In this document: piece by piece, positions 44,726 to 55,427 of the stretch
How positions within the stretch are numbered: the first letter of the stretch is position 1
Layout of the letters: the number at the start of each line of letters is the position of its first letter
NCBI GenBank assembly: GCA_026214975.1
Contig: CM047805.1
Coordinates: forward strand, 111,657,845-111,721,844
Direction: 5' to 3'
Length of the DNA stretch: 64,000 bases
DNA from: Gentiana macrophylla
Taxonomy: Eukaryota; Streptophyta; Magnoliopsida; Gentianales; Gentianaceae
The notes under the pieces: model-generated
What the model was told of the DNA's origin: nothing
Database searches by the model: none
The model's input: the letters and a program-made list of their open reading frames with translations, nothing else
Program-made: the position numbers and the translations under genes

Positions 44726-44876
44726 GATTGGAGTGCGGTAGGGCATTATCTCGAAATGTCCTATACCACTATGATGACCAAAAGCTCACGACAGTCAGGA
44801 AAAGCTACCCTATGATTTGAGTAAGGTAGGGTGTTATCCCGAAACATCCTATTCTACTATGACGGGTAAGAGCTCA
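44726..44876 (+). repeat. E2 twin 63-bp hairpin repeats
   Basis: Copies at 44726-44788 and 44814-44876 with no indel between them. Stems are GTAGGGCAT (44738-44746) with ATGTCCTAT (44756-44764), and GTAGGGTGT (44826-44834) with ACATCCTAT (44844-44852). Each has a 9-nt loop ending CGAA. Two stem pairs covary between copies. Confidence 0.88.
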
Positions 44877-45220
44877 TTCTGATGTGCATTAAAAAAAAGA
44901 GAAAAAGCGAATAAACTCAAGACTTTGTTATCGTTGAACTTATACCCAGTATAAACCGAATGATATGCTGTAGGGATTATCCTACTGAGTGCGCGGGAAG
45001 ACTTTGTGTGTAACGACTGCTGCCTATACCTAGGATAGTCATTAAAATTATTTGAACGGATTCGGTGCGAAAGAATAGTGGAGATTGAAAAGGGCTTTTC
45101 ACACACACTGAATCTATCTCTATGTTGGTAGTACTTGCTATATTTGTCGTATCTGTTGTTACGTGAGTCGAGAGCCTATGTGGATTACATTTACAGTGAG
45201 CCGGTTTTGATTGTTTTGTT

Positions 45221-45252
45221 CAGGACGAACAAAAAGCTAAGTGTGGGGGAGT
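45221..45252 (+). other. E2 terminal polypurine tract
   Basis: CAGGACGAACAAAAAGC then TAAGTGTGGGGGAGT directly before the 3' LTR start TGTTCTCGG. Confidence 0.9.
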
Positions 45253-46859
45253 TGTTCTCGGTGAATTTTATGATTTATATCGCAATATTTCATAGCAATA
45301 ATCCCCGTGTTTTGGTAATTTTTATAGAAAATTACGTATTAAATGAATAAATTGAAGAAATGGTTGTAGAGTTATAAAAAGTGTAAAACGTGCCAATTAC
45401 GTGTTTAAAATGATGATTTTATGTTGGTTTGAGTCGTGTTACACTTTGGTATGCTTTCAATGACTTGCAGGTGTTGAATGCGGCTGGAAAAAAGATGATT
45501 TAAAGTGTGTAATCGTGCTCAAAGAGTGGGAGTCAAGAATAAAGAGATAAAGATGAAAGGTCGAATTTGAAGGCATGCCGGACGAAACGCCTCTGAAGTA
45601 TTGAATCAAGCGCCCGTAAAGTCGAACGAGCGTTTGATGTCCCGTCCCCTGGACGGGCGTCCGGAAAAGTGGACTGGCGTCCACTGGAAGAATTTTGATT
45701 CAGGATGCTGAGAATTTTGCTGAACTGGCGTCTGATTTTGTCCAAATTAAAGAAGGACGCGTGCGTCGTGCCCCGGCTCGCCCGACTCAAACAAGTTTTG
45801 CACACTGGACGGGCGTCCAGGTGTTTTGGACGGGCGTCCACCACCGATTTTTAACCCTAGCCGCCTCAAAATCCTATAAATACAGCGCTTATTCTAAACC
45901 CTAGGGAGTGATCACATCATCAGAAAAAACACAGCGGCTGAGACCTAATACAAGGGAGCAGCCGCACCACAATGAGTTCCTTCCTTTCCATCCGATTTTG
46001 GAGTCAGATGAGGATGCAAGGCTAAGCAATTCGCAGTAGAACAACGGGAGGATATCACATCAACATCACCACAACCATGGATTGTTAGGTTATTTTTATT
46101 TATGATTCGAATATTGTTTTATTTATCGGTTGATATTTGGATTGTTTGTTGAGTGTTTTATTAGATAGGAATATCAATGAAACCATATGTTAATTTGAAT
46201 TTGTATGGAAATGTAATTCATCAATAGAGCCGTTTCAATCGATACAATTAATAGTAATCTGAGGAATCATTTATTGTTAATTGGGTTATATGATTTGGGA
46301 ACAAATTAATGATCTTGTGCTGTATGTTTAATTGTTTTGCTTGGAAAAGAAAACAAAACCCTGGAATTGAGTTAAAGGAATTTAATCGATTTCGAGATTG
46401 ATCAAACCAATAAAGTCGTTTTCGGATCATAAGATGGTTGTGTGATTGTTGTGTGGTTGATTCTGGTTGTTTTACTGTTCTTTTAATTATTTGATAAATC
46501 AATTTGATCGTTATTTGGTACGTTTAGTTATTCAAAAGATTCTAGTTTTTACCTGTTATTTTTCTGCATATTTCCGTTCCCAGCACGATAATCAGATGCC
46601 CGTCCACCCTATGCGGACGCCCGTCCAGTATCGAGTTTTCCTGTTTTCTGTTCCTTCTAGTCACTGTTCTTCGTTTTTATATTATAGTTAATATACACCT
46701 TAGGTTTAGGTAATAATTAGTGACATATTTGATAGAATAACTGCCCTTAATCCGATAAACATTCGATTCCCTTAGGACGACTCGGTAACACACTATACTA
46801 CGAACCCTATACTTGGGGTGTTCTGATAAAATAAATTTAAAACTAGTTTTTACCGAACA
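45253..46859 (+). repeat. E2 3' LTR
   Basis: 1607 bp, same ends as the 5' LTR. TATAAATA at 45875-45882. Several differences from the 5' LTR fall in or next to the GGACGGGCGTCC words (45590-45840). Confidence 0.95.
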
Positions 46860-46864
46860 GTTGT

Positions 46865-47490
46865 CATTTTTAAGAGCATTAACTGAGTTTTTACTCTTCT
46901 TCAAAATCTCAGTACTCTATTGTTCATCTGATTATATTTGACTTAATAAGGGTACACCATTCAAATCAATCATCTAAGATATCATTGTCCTTATAATTCT
47001 TAGGTCTTCATACAAGATCCATAAAGTCAGTTCAGGTCATCACAATCTTGCCTGAAGTCTAACTTTACAGTTTCGACTTGGTCTTCATAAACTGAGTTTG
47101 AACCCTCAGTTCTTCAGTCTTCAATAACTGAGTTTGAACCCTCAGTTCTTCAGTCTTCTAGATAAGCCAACTGAGTCTGTGTCCCTCAGTGAACTTACCT
47201 TCTTCAGTTCTGAGTGAACTTATGTCAGTTGTCTTGTGAATCTCAGTTTCCTTGTAGGATCTCAGTTTCCTTCAAATATTCAATTTCTCAGTCCTGATCC
47301 TAGAACAATTAAAATGCTTGTCTAATTAACTTATACAAATATCAGACTCTTTTAAATCCTATACATTGATTTCTAGACATCTTTTTGCTTTGCACTATTA
47401 CAACTAGTTATTACACTTCATCAATGGGGTCAAGAATAATCACTAAATAAGTGATGAATCATCATCAAAATATAAATTTTATTTCCAACA
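46865..47490 (-). repeat. B 3' LTR, proximal part
   Basis: Resumes after the E2 target duplication and aligns to 54018-54627. The coding strand starts TGTTGGAAATAAAA at 47490. Confidence 0.9.
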
Positions 47491-47505
47491 ATTTCCCCCT
47501 TTTGA
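47491..47505 (-). other. B polypurine tract
   Basis: Coding strand CAAAAGGGGGAAAT directly before the 3' LTR, the same type as in A. Confidence 0.88.
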
Positions 47506-47662
47506 TGATGTCAATACCCTCCTTAAAAGAAATGCAAAAAGATAAACACAAAACAAACAAAACGAACTGAGAAACTGATATTTTATTGAAGATACTGAGT
47601 TACAATACAGAGTATTAAAATACAATACATGAAAAGAAACTAAGTGCCAGCTTCTCTTCCTT

Positions 47663-50600
47663 TTACTTGACAGCTGTATTGTAATATCTTTCAGCATATT
47701 CTCTCATGACTTCATTGGTTGCTGTGCTTTCAATTCCATGAATACTTGCATAGATGTTCCATGAGTTGGTCATATTGTGTTTACTGAAGAATGTTCTCTT
47801 GAAAAGTACAGCAAACACAAACACAATTTGTCTCAGTTTTTCACTTGTGCTGGTTTTCAGCAATTCTTGAAAAAACTCTGGTTCCTCTTTCTCAAATTTA
47901 TCTGATGCTTTCTGTAGAGTGCCATTTCTCTCCCATTTGCTCAATTTCTGCCAGAAATGCATAATCACTTTTTGCATGTTCAGAAAAGTTGAAAGGGATT
48001 GTTCTCTTCTTTCTCCTTCTCTTAAGGGTAAGCTATTGAAAATTTTGTAGAGACGAGAATCTAGACCAATCCTTGTCTCAGTAGGTTCAGAAAATTACGC
48101 AATCATTTCAATTTCATCATCGGTAAAATCTCCTCTTGCTTTCTTCAGTCCGACCAATTTGTCATCAATACTTTCCAGAACTTTTGGCATATCATGTGCA
48201 TTGACTTTTAATAGGTCTAAACTTTCCCTCTTATTGACATCATTTTTTATCGATCAAACTCTTGATGTAGGAGTTGAGATGTTGTTGATTTGATGCCAAT
48301 ATGGTTTGAGCTACAACTGAGGCCTTTGATGCATTATGTAGTAAGATCAGTCTATCAACTACATTATTGAGAACGCCTTCCCATCTTTCTTGGGTCTCAG
48401 TTTTTCCTGCTTCAGATTCAATGGTTGTTTTACAAATCTCAATCAAGGTGTCCTGACACTTGTCTCTGACAATATCCAATCTCTTCTCCTTGTTACTCCT
48501 CTCAGTTTTACTTTCATTTAGAGATTTGAACACTTTTCCAAATAAATTGATGTCATCCTTCTGAATTCGAATTAGTTCTTTATGATAAAACGTGATAATG
48601 TCAACCTGAGAAGGTATGTTTGTTCCAGCTTTTTCTCCAACTTTATCAGTTCCAGCTTCAGTCATTTTTGCTTCTTTAAGAGGAGAAACAATCTGCGTTT
48701 CTTATTGTAATCTGTAGCGCTCCTTCTTTCCTCATATTGTGTTCTTGTTTCCTCCAGTCTTGACTGATCAAGATCTTTAGCTGGTGATAATTTGATATTG
48801 AAATCCTCAACAGAATTTTTATCATCTAAGACAGCTTCAGCCTGTGCTATCTCATGAATAGTTTGGTCAGTTTGGGATTGATAGCCAGTAAAAGATTGAT
48901 GAACTTATTTTTCATGCTCTTCATACTGACCATCTGAGTCAGTTTCATTCTCTTCACTATCATCTGAACTTGCTTCAGATGATCCTACTTCAGCAACTTC
49001 TTTTGCCTTTTCTTTTTCTTGTAAAGAAGCAAGAATTCCTTTCTGTAAGTTGGGATCTCCCTGAGAATCATCATCATCGTCATTGTCATCTTTCTTCGAA
49101 CTTTCTCCTGCTGTAATTCCCTTCCAATGACTCTCTCTGATCAACGAATATATAGTATTCAAGAATTCATCAGTGTTGATCAGTTGAGACAAGTGAGTGA
49201 TGTTGTAAAGATCAAGCACACATTTCTCTATAGTTCCATCTCTGTTAACTGACTACTTTGATCTGATATAGAACTGAATTTCCAGTTTTGATAAGCATGT
49301 AACCTCTTGCAGTCAGCTACTATCAGTTCTGTAATGTTAGTAGATGATTCATGTGGAGATAAGATTGATTCAGTTTCTCTTGGAGTCTCCAGATTAGATT
49401 CCACAGGATTCTCGATTCTTTCGCTTTCTTGATTCTAAGTCGATCGCTTTTCTTGGTTTCACTTCAAAGAACAACCGCAATCACGCTGTTTCGATTCACC
49501 AAAAGGAGCTGAGATGGTAGTCTCAGCTACTGGTTCCAAATTTCCTTCTGTAGCAACAAATTCTGCAACTAGTTCTACAACTGATCCAAGTTCCAGTTCA
49601 ACATCTTGGTTCTTTTTAGGTGTTGATTCAAGAATCCTCTTTTTTCGGGCCAACAACAACAGTTTCGTCTTTATCGACAAGTTCATCCAAAGTGATGACT
49701 TGTACAAGTCTTGATTCAGTTTCAGCAAGATCTTTTTCTCTAGGTTGAGAGGCTTCAAAGTCTTTAGGTGATTCTTCATATTCAGCCCTGGATGCCATTT
49801 TTTGAGGTGTGGATCTTGATTTGGAGAGTTGCTTGAGCGTGGCTATTGTCTCTAAATCAATCAGTCTTTCCTCACTGTCAGTATCTTCATAATCAACCTC
49901 AACTCTCAGGGTCTGTTCCCCCTTAGTGTCAGCTTCCTTTTGTAAAACAGTCTCTGGCAGTGTAGGAACGACTTTTTCTCTAACTGATGTTTCTTTCTCA
50001 GTAAGGACTTCCTCAATTTGAACTTCTTTGGTGGGGGTTTCTTCAGTTCTGAATTTCTTTGCTGAGCTTTCAGCAACTGAAGTGGCGGATTTTGCTGGTG
50101 ACGCCTATACTACTTTCTCAGTAAGTGGTCTGGCTGTGTCTTCTTATAGTTTTCTCTTTCTTTCTCTTAGTTCTTCAAGATGCTCCAAAGCTTCAGCTGT
50201 AGTTACAATTTTCTTAGAGGATCTTTTCCTCTTCTTCTTTGGTTCAGCTTCAAAACCCTCTGCTTTCCTTTTTCCAGATTTTTCTTTTGTGATTGCAATT
50301 TTCCCGTCTACAATTGCAGTTTCCTTCTTCTTTGCAATTTTAAAGTGGTCAAGAATTCTTTGAACTAAAATTGCCAGAGTCTTCTTATGATAAAATCTTC
50401 CTTTTTTTACATCTGTCTTCTTCTTTGGTACATCAAAGGATTGTGCCATTAGTTGATCCAGAATGTATCTTTGCCAGTTAAAATCTTCTTTAAACCAAAT
50501 GACATACAGTAGATCCAGTTTGGTACCAGACAAATTGCTAAAGTTTCACGCGTTTCCAATCACGCAATTTGCCAGCATCTTGGTAAGTAGATTAAATTCA

Positions 50601-51016
50601 TGCTTGAGTAGGCTTGTGCTTCCAGTCTGCAATACTGGGGAATCTGGGTTTATGGCAATAACCTTCCATAATTTCTCTTTCTGTTCATTGCTTAATTTGA
50701 TAGCTACTGAGCCTCCAGATTTGACGAAGCCGAATATATCTGCTAACAGATCTTCAGTAACTTGAATTTCCATTCCATTAACAGTGGTCGTGATAGTATG
50801 AACATCTTCTCCTTCAATAGATTTCTTTCCGAAGTCATAAAAATCTCCAATGCTATCTAGACAAACGCTTTGCAGATTAATGTTGAACACTTGCTCCAAA
50901 TCCTTGATTTCTCGAATTTTTATAGCAATTTCCTTGGCTAGGATCTGATCCGTGTGTTTAGCAATAAATTTATCAAGTGATATGATCATTCCAGGTTCAA
51001 CTCGGACGAAGGCCAT
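47663..51016 (-). pseudogene. B third ORF ('envelope-like'), about 1100 codons, several breaks
   Basis: It starts MAFVRVEPGMIISLDKF in ATAATGGCC context. A helical N-terminal domain of about 240 residues (to about 50300) holds one TGA (50546-50548, after CVIGNA) and continues as SGTKLDLLYVIWFKEDFNWQ. Then come Lys-rich nuclear-localisation-like clusters (EPKKKRKRSSKK near 50225), a long Glu/Thr/Ser-rich region with frameshifts (49450-50140), an Asp/Glu-rich stretch (48905-49219), and helical coiled-coil-like segments (48240-48665). The C-terminal domain at 47663-47977 has TNSWNIYASIHGIES. TAA or equivalent follows AERYYNTAVK. No signal peptide or membrane helix is visible. The layout matches the third ORF of A although sequence identity is low. 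Role unknown. Confidence 0.75.
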
Positions 51017-51118
51017 TATTTCCAGAAAATTGATTTAGATCGAGAGGAAAGAATTTCAAAAGATGATTGTAAAAACTGAATGTAAAGAATAAATGGGAAG
51101 AAAAAAATGATATTTATA
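51017..51118 (-). promoter_or_regulatory. Promoter-like TATA box and leader before the B third ORF
   Basis: Coding-strand TATAAATA at 51118-51111, about 100 nt upstream of the ATG at 51016, with a T/C-rich leader (TTTTTTTCTTCCC, TTCTTTCCTCTCG). This matches the arrangement before the third ORF of A in distance and type, with little sequence similarity. Confidence 0.55.
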
Positions 51119-51404
51119 AGTCGTAGAATAGGCGGTGGAAAAATCTGAGTGGGATTCAAAACGTCTTATCAGGAAACGTTGAGATTTTGAAACGAACGAT
51201 GAGAGGAAAAGATGGACGGTTGAGATTAAAGTAGGTCACATCTCAGAGCATGTCTCAAGAATACGGTAGGTGCGAAGGTATCTCCAAACCATGAATCGTT
51301 CATCTTTGTCCTTATCTAGAACCTGTAGTGAATTCAAAAACTCAGTTGCGAGTACAACTCAGTTTTATGAAATACAACGTTCCAGTTCTTAGTTTATGAT
51401 TTTC
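51119..51404 (-). other. B region upstream of the third-ORF promoter; pol deletion junction at left edge of homology
   Basis: Non-coding. Homology to A's gag-pol ends at about 51405, where B reads ...TTTTGTTTTGCAGGA then AAATCATAAAC while A reads ...TTTGTTTTGTAGGA then TGTCTGGTACATAG into the protease. About 3 kb of pol is therefore missing in B. Confidence 0.75.
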
Positions 51405-52800
51405 TCCTGCAAAACAAAATGAGATTGTTTTGGTACCCATATCTGTTTGGGTCCTTTATGATTAGTTTTTATATGCTTATACCTTTCTCGATTTTTTAGT
51501 TGAGTATGTTCAGTTTTCACAAAATTCTGCTTTCTTGACTCAAACGTCTTTTTATTAGGATTTTTGTGAAACTCGGTAATCATAGATCCATTCAAGTCTT
51601 CGTCAGTAGTAAAGAGTCTCCCTTTCCCTTTGAATATATTATTCCATGATTGATTTTCATTCTTTTGTGAATATGACTTGAGTGTTCTCTGATTAGTTTT
51701 GCCTTTTTCAGTTATCTGATATTTTCTATAAAATCATTCAGTTTGCTGTTTGCTACTGACTGATTTTACAGTTTTGTCTATTTTGAATTGATACTGAGCT
51801 GACTAATTGTCAGTTCTAATAATTGTGTATGTTTTCTGAGTTCTTAACTGTTGTTCAGTTACAAACTTAGGTGCAACTGTACTAGGTCTGAACTTAGAAT
51901 ATTGCTGACTATCAAACCCTAAACCGGTTTGGTCTCCAAATGGTTTTCCAGGTTTGAATTGAACGTTTGGAATTGGATCAACTGATGATTCTGTGATATT
52001 TATTACCTATGTAAGTTCATCAGATGAGCAATTCTCCTTAGTTCTATTATTAGCCTTGATAAGATGATCTCAACAGTCAACCTTAGAACTTCAGTTTTCA
52101 ATAAATCTTTTTCCTTTTTGAAATTCTCATAATTCTTTTGAATTGCCTCTAATTCCATTATCAGTATGTCCAAGGTTTCATTGAAATCTTTATTTCTATG
52201 ATTGTCTATGGCAATGTGTGTGTTGAATGTAGAAGTACTTGCCTCATGTTGTTTTACTGATAAATTCTCAGTTTTCTCTACTTCATTTTCAGTTATCTGT
52301 TTTCCTTTGTCAAGTCCAGCATTGTTGCTTGCTAGGTCATTTCCAAAAAATATGATTTCTTCATCACTTTCATTATGATCATTTCCTCCAAACTTATGGG
52401 TAGATTTTCAATCTTGTCTTCTTTGTTTGTGGGGGATGATTCCACAGTGAATTTCTAAATACGCTTCTCTTGATTGTCTGTTGTTGCTTCAATGTTTGAC
52501 TTTCCATTCTTTTTCTGTTCAATTAGATCTTCTATGTGATTAGATACTTGCATCAACTCCTTTTCTGTTTCTTTTGAGAGATCACTTAGTGATGGAACTC
52601 CTCTGGATTCATCAGTATACGCGTTGAAATCGATGTCCACATCATCACTAAAATGAGGTTATGGATTTGTATGTGAGCTTGTAGTACTGAAACTCTCAAA
52701 TACTTGTTCCTGAAAATCAGATACAACGTTCTGCAAATAATTAGTCAGGGGATAATGGAGCCAACTTGTAATTCTAGATGTGTCCATTAAGTTTCAACTA
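51405..52800 (-). pseudogene. gag: B gag remnant
   Basis: A weak ATG context begins MDTSRITSWLHYPLTNY near 52785. Next are the open stretch FNAYTDESRGVPSLSDLSKE (52455-52640), a region with many stops, PNVQFKPGKPFGDQTGLGFDS (about 51935-51975; compare A GSRSGLGYNSQ), and KGPKQIWVPKQSHFVLQE (51405-51460). The last motif lies just before the protease in A. No zinc knuckle is recognised. Too broken to encode Gag. Confidence 0.72.
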
Positions 52801-52884
52801 TAACCTTTTACAACTGATACATTGAGGGGTTTTCAACAAATGGTATATAAGATTGCTTTGGATCACTTCCAAGGTGGAAGAACT

Positions 52885-52896
52885 GCTCTGATACCG
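52885..52896 (-). other. B primer-binding site (initiator tRNA-Met)
   Basis: Coding strand CGGTATCAGAGC, two bases after the LTR. It matches 11 of 12 bases of TGGTATCAGAGC. Confidence 0.9.
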
Positions 52897-52898
52897 AT

Positions 52899-54627
52899 TT
52901 CTGGTCCCTTGGAAAGGCTAACACAAGTTTAGAGGGGGGGGGGTGAATAAACTTGTCACCAAAAGTCCACCCAAAAACTGAATCTTATTCCAGATTGAGT
53001 TCAACTAGACTTGTGCGGAGTTAAGCTAACTTAACTGACTATAAGTCAAAAATGACTTAACCTTAGTCGAGTTAACCGGCAGCGGATTAATTAAGCCTTT
53101 TAATTTGGAGTTATCAGTTTAGGTGTTGACACAGTTTCTATGTGTGCTAAATGTATGTACTAGATGAATATAACTATAAAGTAGTAAATAAATGAATAAC
53201 TGTATGTAAGTGCGTAAGGTAAATGAAACAAGATTTATAGAGGTTCCAGGTGATGTAATCCTGTCATTCCTCTCTTCCACTGTGATACAGAGGGAAATTC
53301 CACTAGAACTTCTTTGAACTGGCCTGGTTACAAAAAAGTTCTAAACTGATAGTCCTTGACTAATCCCTAGCTTCACTATCTAAAAACATCTTAAAACTGG
53401 TATAATGGTTGCTCTTCAATTGTTTGAACACACTGGTCCTTGGAGGTTTGTCTTGCCTCTTCACCAGCTCATCACAAACACGGTCTTTCTGACTGCACTC
53501 AACTGTCATTCACACCTTCTTGGTGTTTCACAGTCTAAACCTTTGATGAAATCAAAGTTGAGACTTGAATCAATAACTATGATTCAATTGTGATTTGAAC
53601 TTTCTCCTCTAGATATAACAGATAAGCACGGCTCTGTTTTCTTCAAATAATTGATCTTGATCTTTCTATGAAATCTTGTGAACACTTGAAGAAATCTTGA
53701 TCATTCAATGAAAAGCTTAGCAGTAATTCTCTTGTTTTGTTTTCCCCCTTAAATTGATCCTTCTTGACTAGATTGATTCTTGGAATTCCGTATTTCCTCT
53801 TGTTGTAGAAGTAGTCTATTTATAGGCTTCTTTCTAACGTTTGGATTATTTGGATTTGAATCCTTATAGCCGTTAGTGGTCCTGCTTTTCCTTTTGTATG
53901 TCAGTGTCAGACAGGACACTTTATAGGCCAATAAAATTGCTTGATTTACAACGGTCATATTCTTCTTCATCTTTTATAGTCTTCAGTTAAAAACTGATTT
54001 CTCACAACTTAGTTAGTTGTCATTTTTTAAGAGCATTAACTGAGTTTTTAAACTTCTTTAAAATCTCAGTACTTTATTCTTCATCTGATTATATTTGACT
54101 TAATCAAAGTACACCATTCAAATCAATCATCTAAGATATCATTGTTTTTATGATTCTTAGGTCTTCATACAAGATCCATAAAGTCAGTTTAGGTCTTCAC
54201 AAACCTGCCAGAAGTCTAACTTTATAGTTTTGACTTGGTCTTCATAAGCTGAGTTCGAAGCCTCAGTTCTTCAGTCTTCAATAACTGAGTTTGAACCCTC
54301 AGTTCTTCAGTCTTCTAGATAACCAACTGCGTATGTGTCCCTCAGTGAACTTACCTTCTTCAATTCTGAGTGAACTTATGTCAGTTATCTTGTGAATCTC
54401 AGTTTCCTTCAAATATTCACGTTCTTAGTCCTGATCCTAGAACTATTACAATGCTTGTTTGATTAACTTATACAAATATCAGAATCTATTAAATCCTATA
54501 CATTGATTTCTAGACATCTTTTTGCTTTGCACTATAACAGCTAGTTATGACACTTCATCAATAGGGTCAAAAATAATAACTAAATAAGTGATGAATCATC
54601 ATCAAAACATAAATTTTATTTCCAACA
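52899..54627 (-). repeat. B 5' LTR
   Basis: 1729 bp, uninterrupted. The coding strand starts TGTTGGAAATAAAA at 54627. A C-tract (G10 on the plus strand near 52936-52945) lies close to its 3' end. The plus-strand 5' end reads TTCTGG where the other copy has TGCTGG. Confidence 0.92.
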
Positions 54628-54632
54628 CGTTT

Positions 54633-55427
54633 GAAGAAAAATCCGATCTCTAAAATCATGGAGAATATAATTAAGGGGGAATCAAGAATAAAATCAAGGA
54701 TTATTCCCCTCATTAATATTGCCAACAAACAGAAATTCAAATCAAGGATTATCAAGGCTATAAATAGAAGGCATTGACAGACAAAAATACACAATTAGAA
54801 AACGGAAAAATCTGGGCAAAAACTCTGTCAAAGTGCAAAGCCTTCTATCTGTACTGAAAGAAAGAAACATTTAGTGATCAACTCAACACTCAGAACTACA
54901 ATTCCAACATCAAGCATTGAGTCTGATCAACAAGGTTTGTGAATCCAATTCACTTCAATCAAGCAACAGAATCAGAGCCATCTGGGAAGGAGTTGTGTTT
55001 GTGATAGCTGTTGAAGGATTTGTTCCCAAGGAGCAGTGAAGGAGACTGAGTCACTGAAGCTGTTGAAGCCAGGGAGTGATAGTCTTGAAGATTGTGAAGC
55101 TTATGTAGTCAAGGATAATTAGGCTATTGTATCTATGAAAACAATAGTGAAATTCCTCCAATCATCACAGGAGAAGAGTTCTGAACCACTATAAACCTTT
55201 GTCTCAATTTACTTTCAGCAATTTACCTTACTGTATTTATTTAATTGCTTATATTATATCATATATCTGTGATTGCATAATCTACTTTGAAACAACATAT
55301 TAAGAAGGGACTTGTCCGCTGCCCAAAAGCTTTTAAATACAAGAAAAGTTTTTGAAACTCCACTATAGTCATTCACCCACAACCCCCCCCCCCTCTGACT
55401 ATAGTTTACCATTCTCTTGGACCAACA
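54633..55427 (+). repeat. Element A 3' LTR, second part
   Basis: Resumes after the B target duplication (54628-54632) and ends TTGGACCAACA. A 12-13-nt C-tract (about 55383-55393) lies about 35 bp before the end, like that of B. Right flank CATAT is the expected target duplication, with the left copy off the window. Confidence 0.82.

Larger units (their letters stand above)
43865..45220 (+). other. E2 3' non-coding region
   Basis: About 1.36 kb with no conserved ORF, homologous to 21510-22887 of E1. It contains the inner polypurine module (44242-44271) and twin hairpin repeats (44726-44876). No envelope-like protein is encoded. Confidence 0.75.
35590..46859 (+). mobile_element. Element E2: Athila-like Gypsy retrotransposon
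   Basis: GTTGT lies at 35585-35589 and 46860-46864. LTRs of 1602 bp (35590-37191) and 1607 bp (45253-46859), TGTTCTCGG...ACCGAACA, are about 96-97% identical by eye. The tRNA-Asp PBS is at 37198-37215. Leader, gag, protease, RT, RNase H and integrase follow, then 1.4 kb of non-coding RNA region and a polypurine tract. There is no envelope-like ORF. Gag has a frameshift and a deletion; pol is nearly intact with one nonsense codon. It is related to E1 in protein but differs in LTR. Confidence 0.95.
34470..54627 (-). mobile_element. Element B: non-autonomous SIRE-like Copia element lacking pol, minus strand
   Basis: CGTTT lies at 34465-34469 and 54628-54632. On the coding strand the LTRs run from TGTTGGAAATAAAA to GGGACCAG(C/A)A. 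A tRNA-iMet PBS (minus of 52885-52896) and a polypurine tract AAAAGGGGGAAAT (minus of 47491-47505) are in place. The interior (about 5.4 kb) has a gag remnant, a promoter-like region and a third ORF of about 1100 codons, but no protease, integrase, RT or RNase H. Without E2 the element is about 8.9 kb. It must have been mobilised by a relative such as A. Confidence 0.9.
1..55427 (+). mobile_element. Element A: SIRE/Maximus-like Copia retrotransposon, 5' truncated by window edge, interrupted by D and B
   Basis: Order seen on the plus strand is gag end, protease, integrase, RT, RNase H, a third ORF, polypurine tract and 3' LTR, the layout of Copia elements of the SIRE/Maximus lineage. The body is split by D (7088-33154, within the third ORF) and by B (34470-54627, within the 3' LTR). 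The 5' LTR, PBS and most of gag lie left of the window. The right end abuts a Copia RT on the other strand, so A inserted into that older element. Several in-frame stops and frameshifts make it inactive. Lineage placement rests on the third ORF and on the GPKQ(C/I)W(I/V)PK motif before the protease; a phylogeny was not run. Confidence 0.88.
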
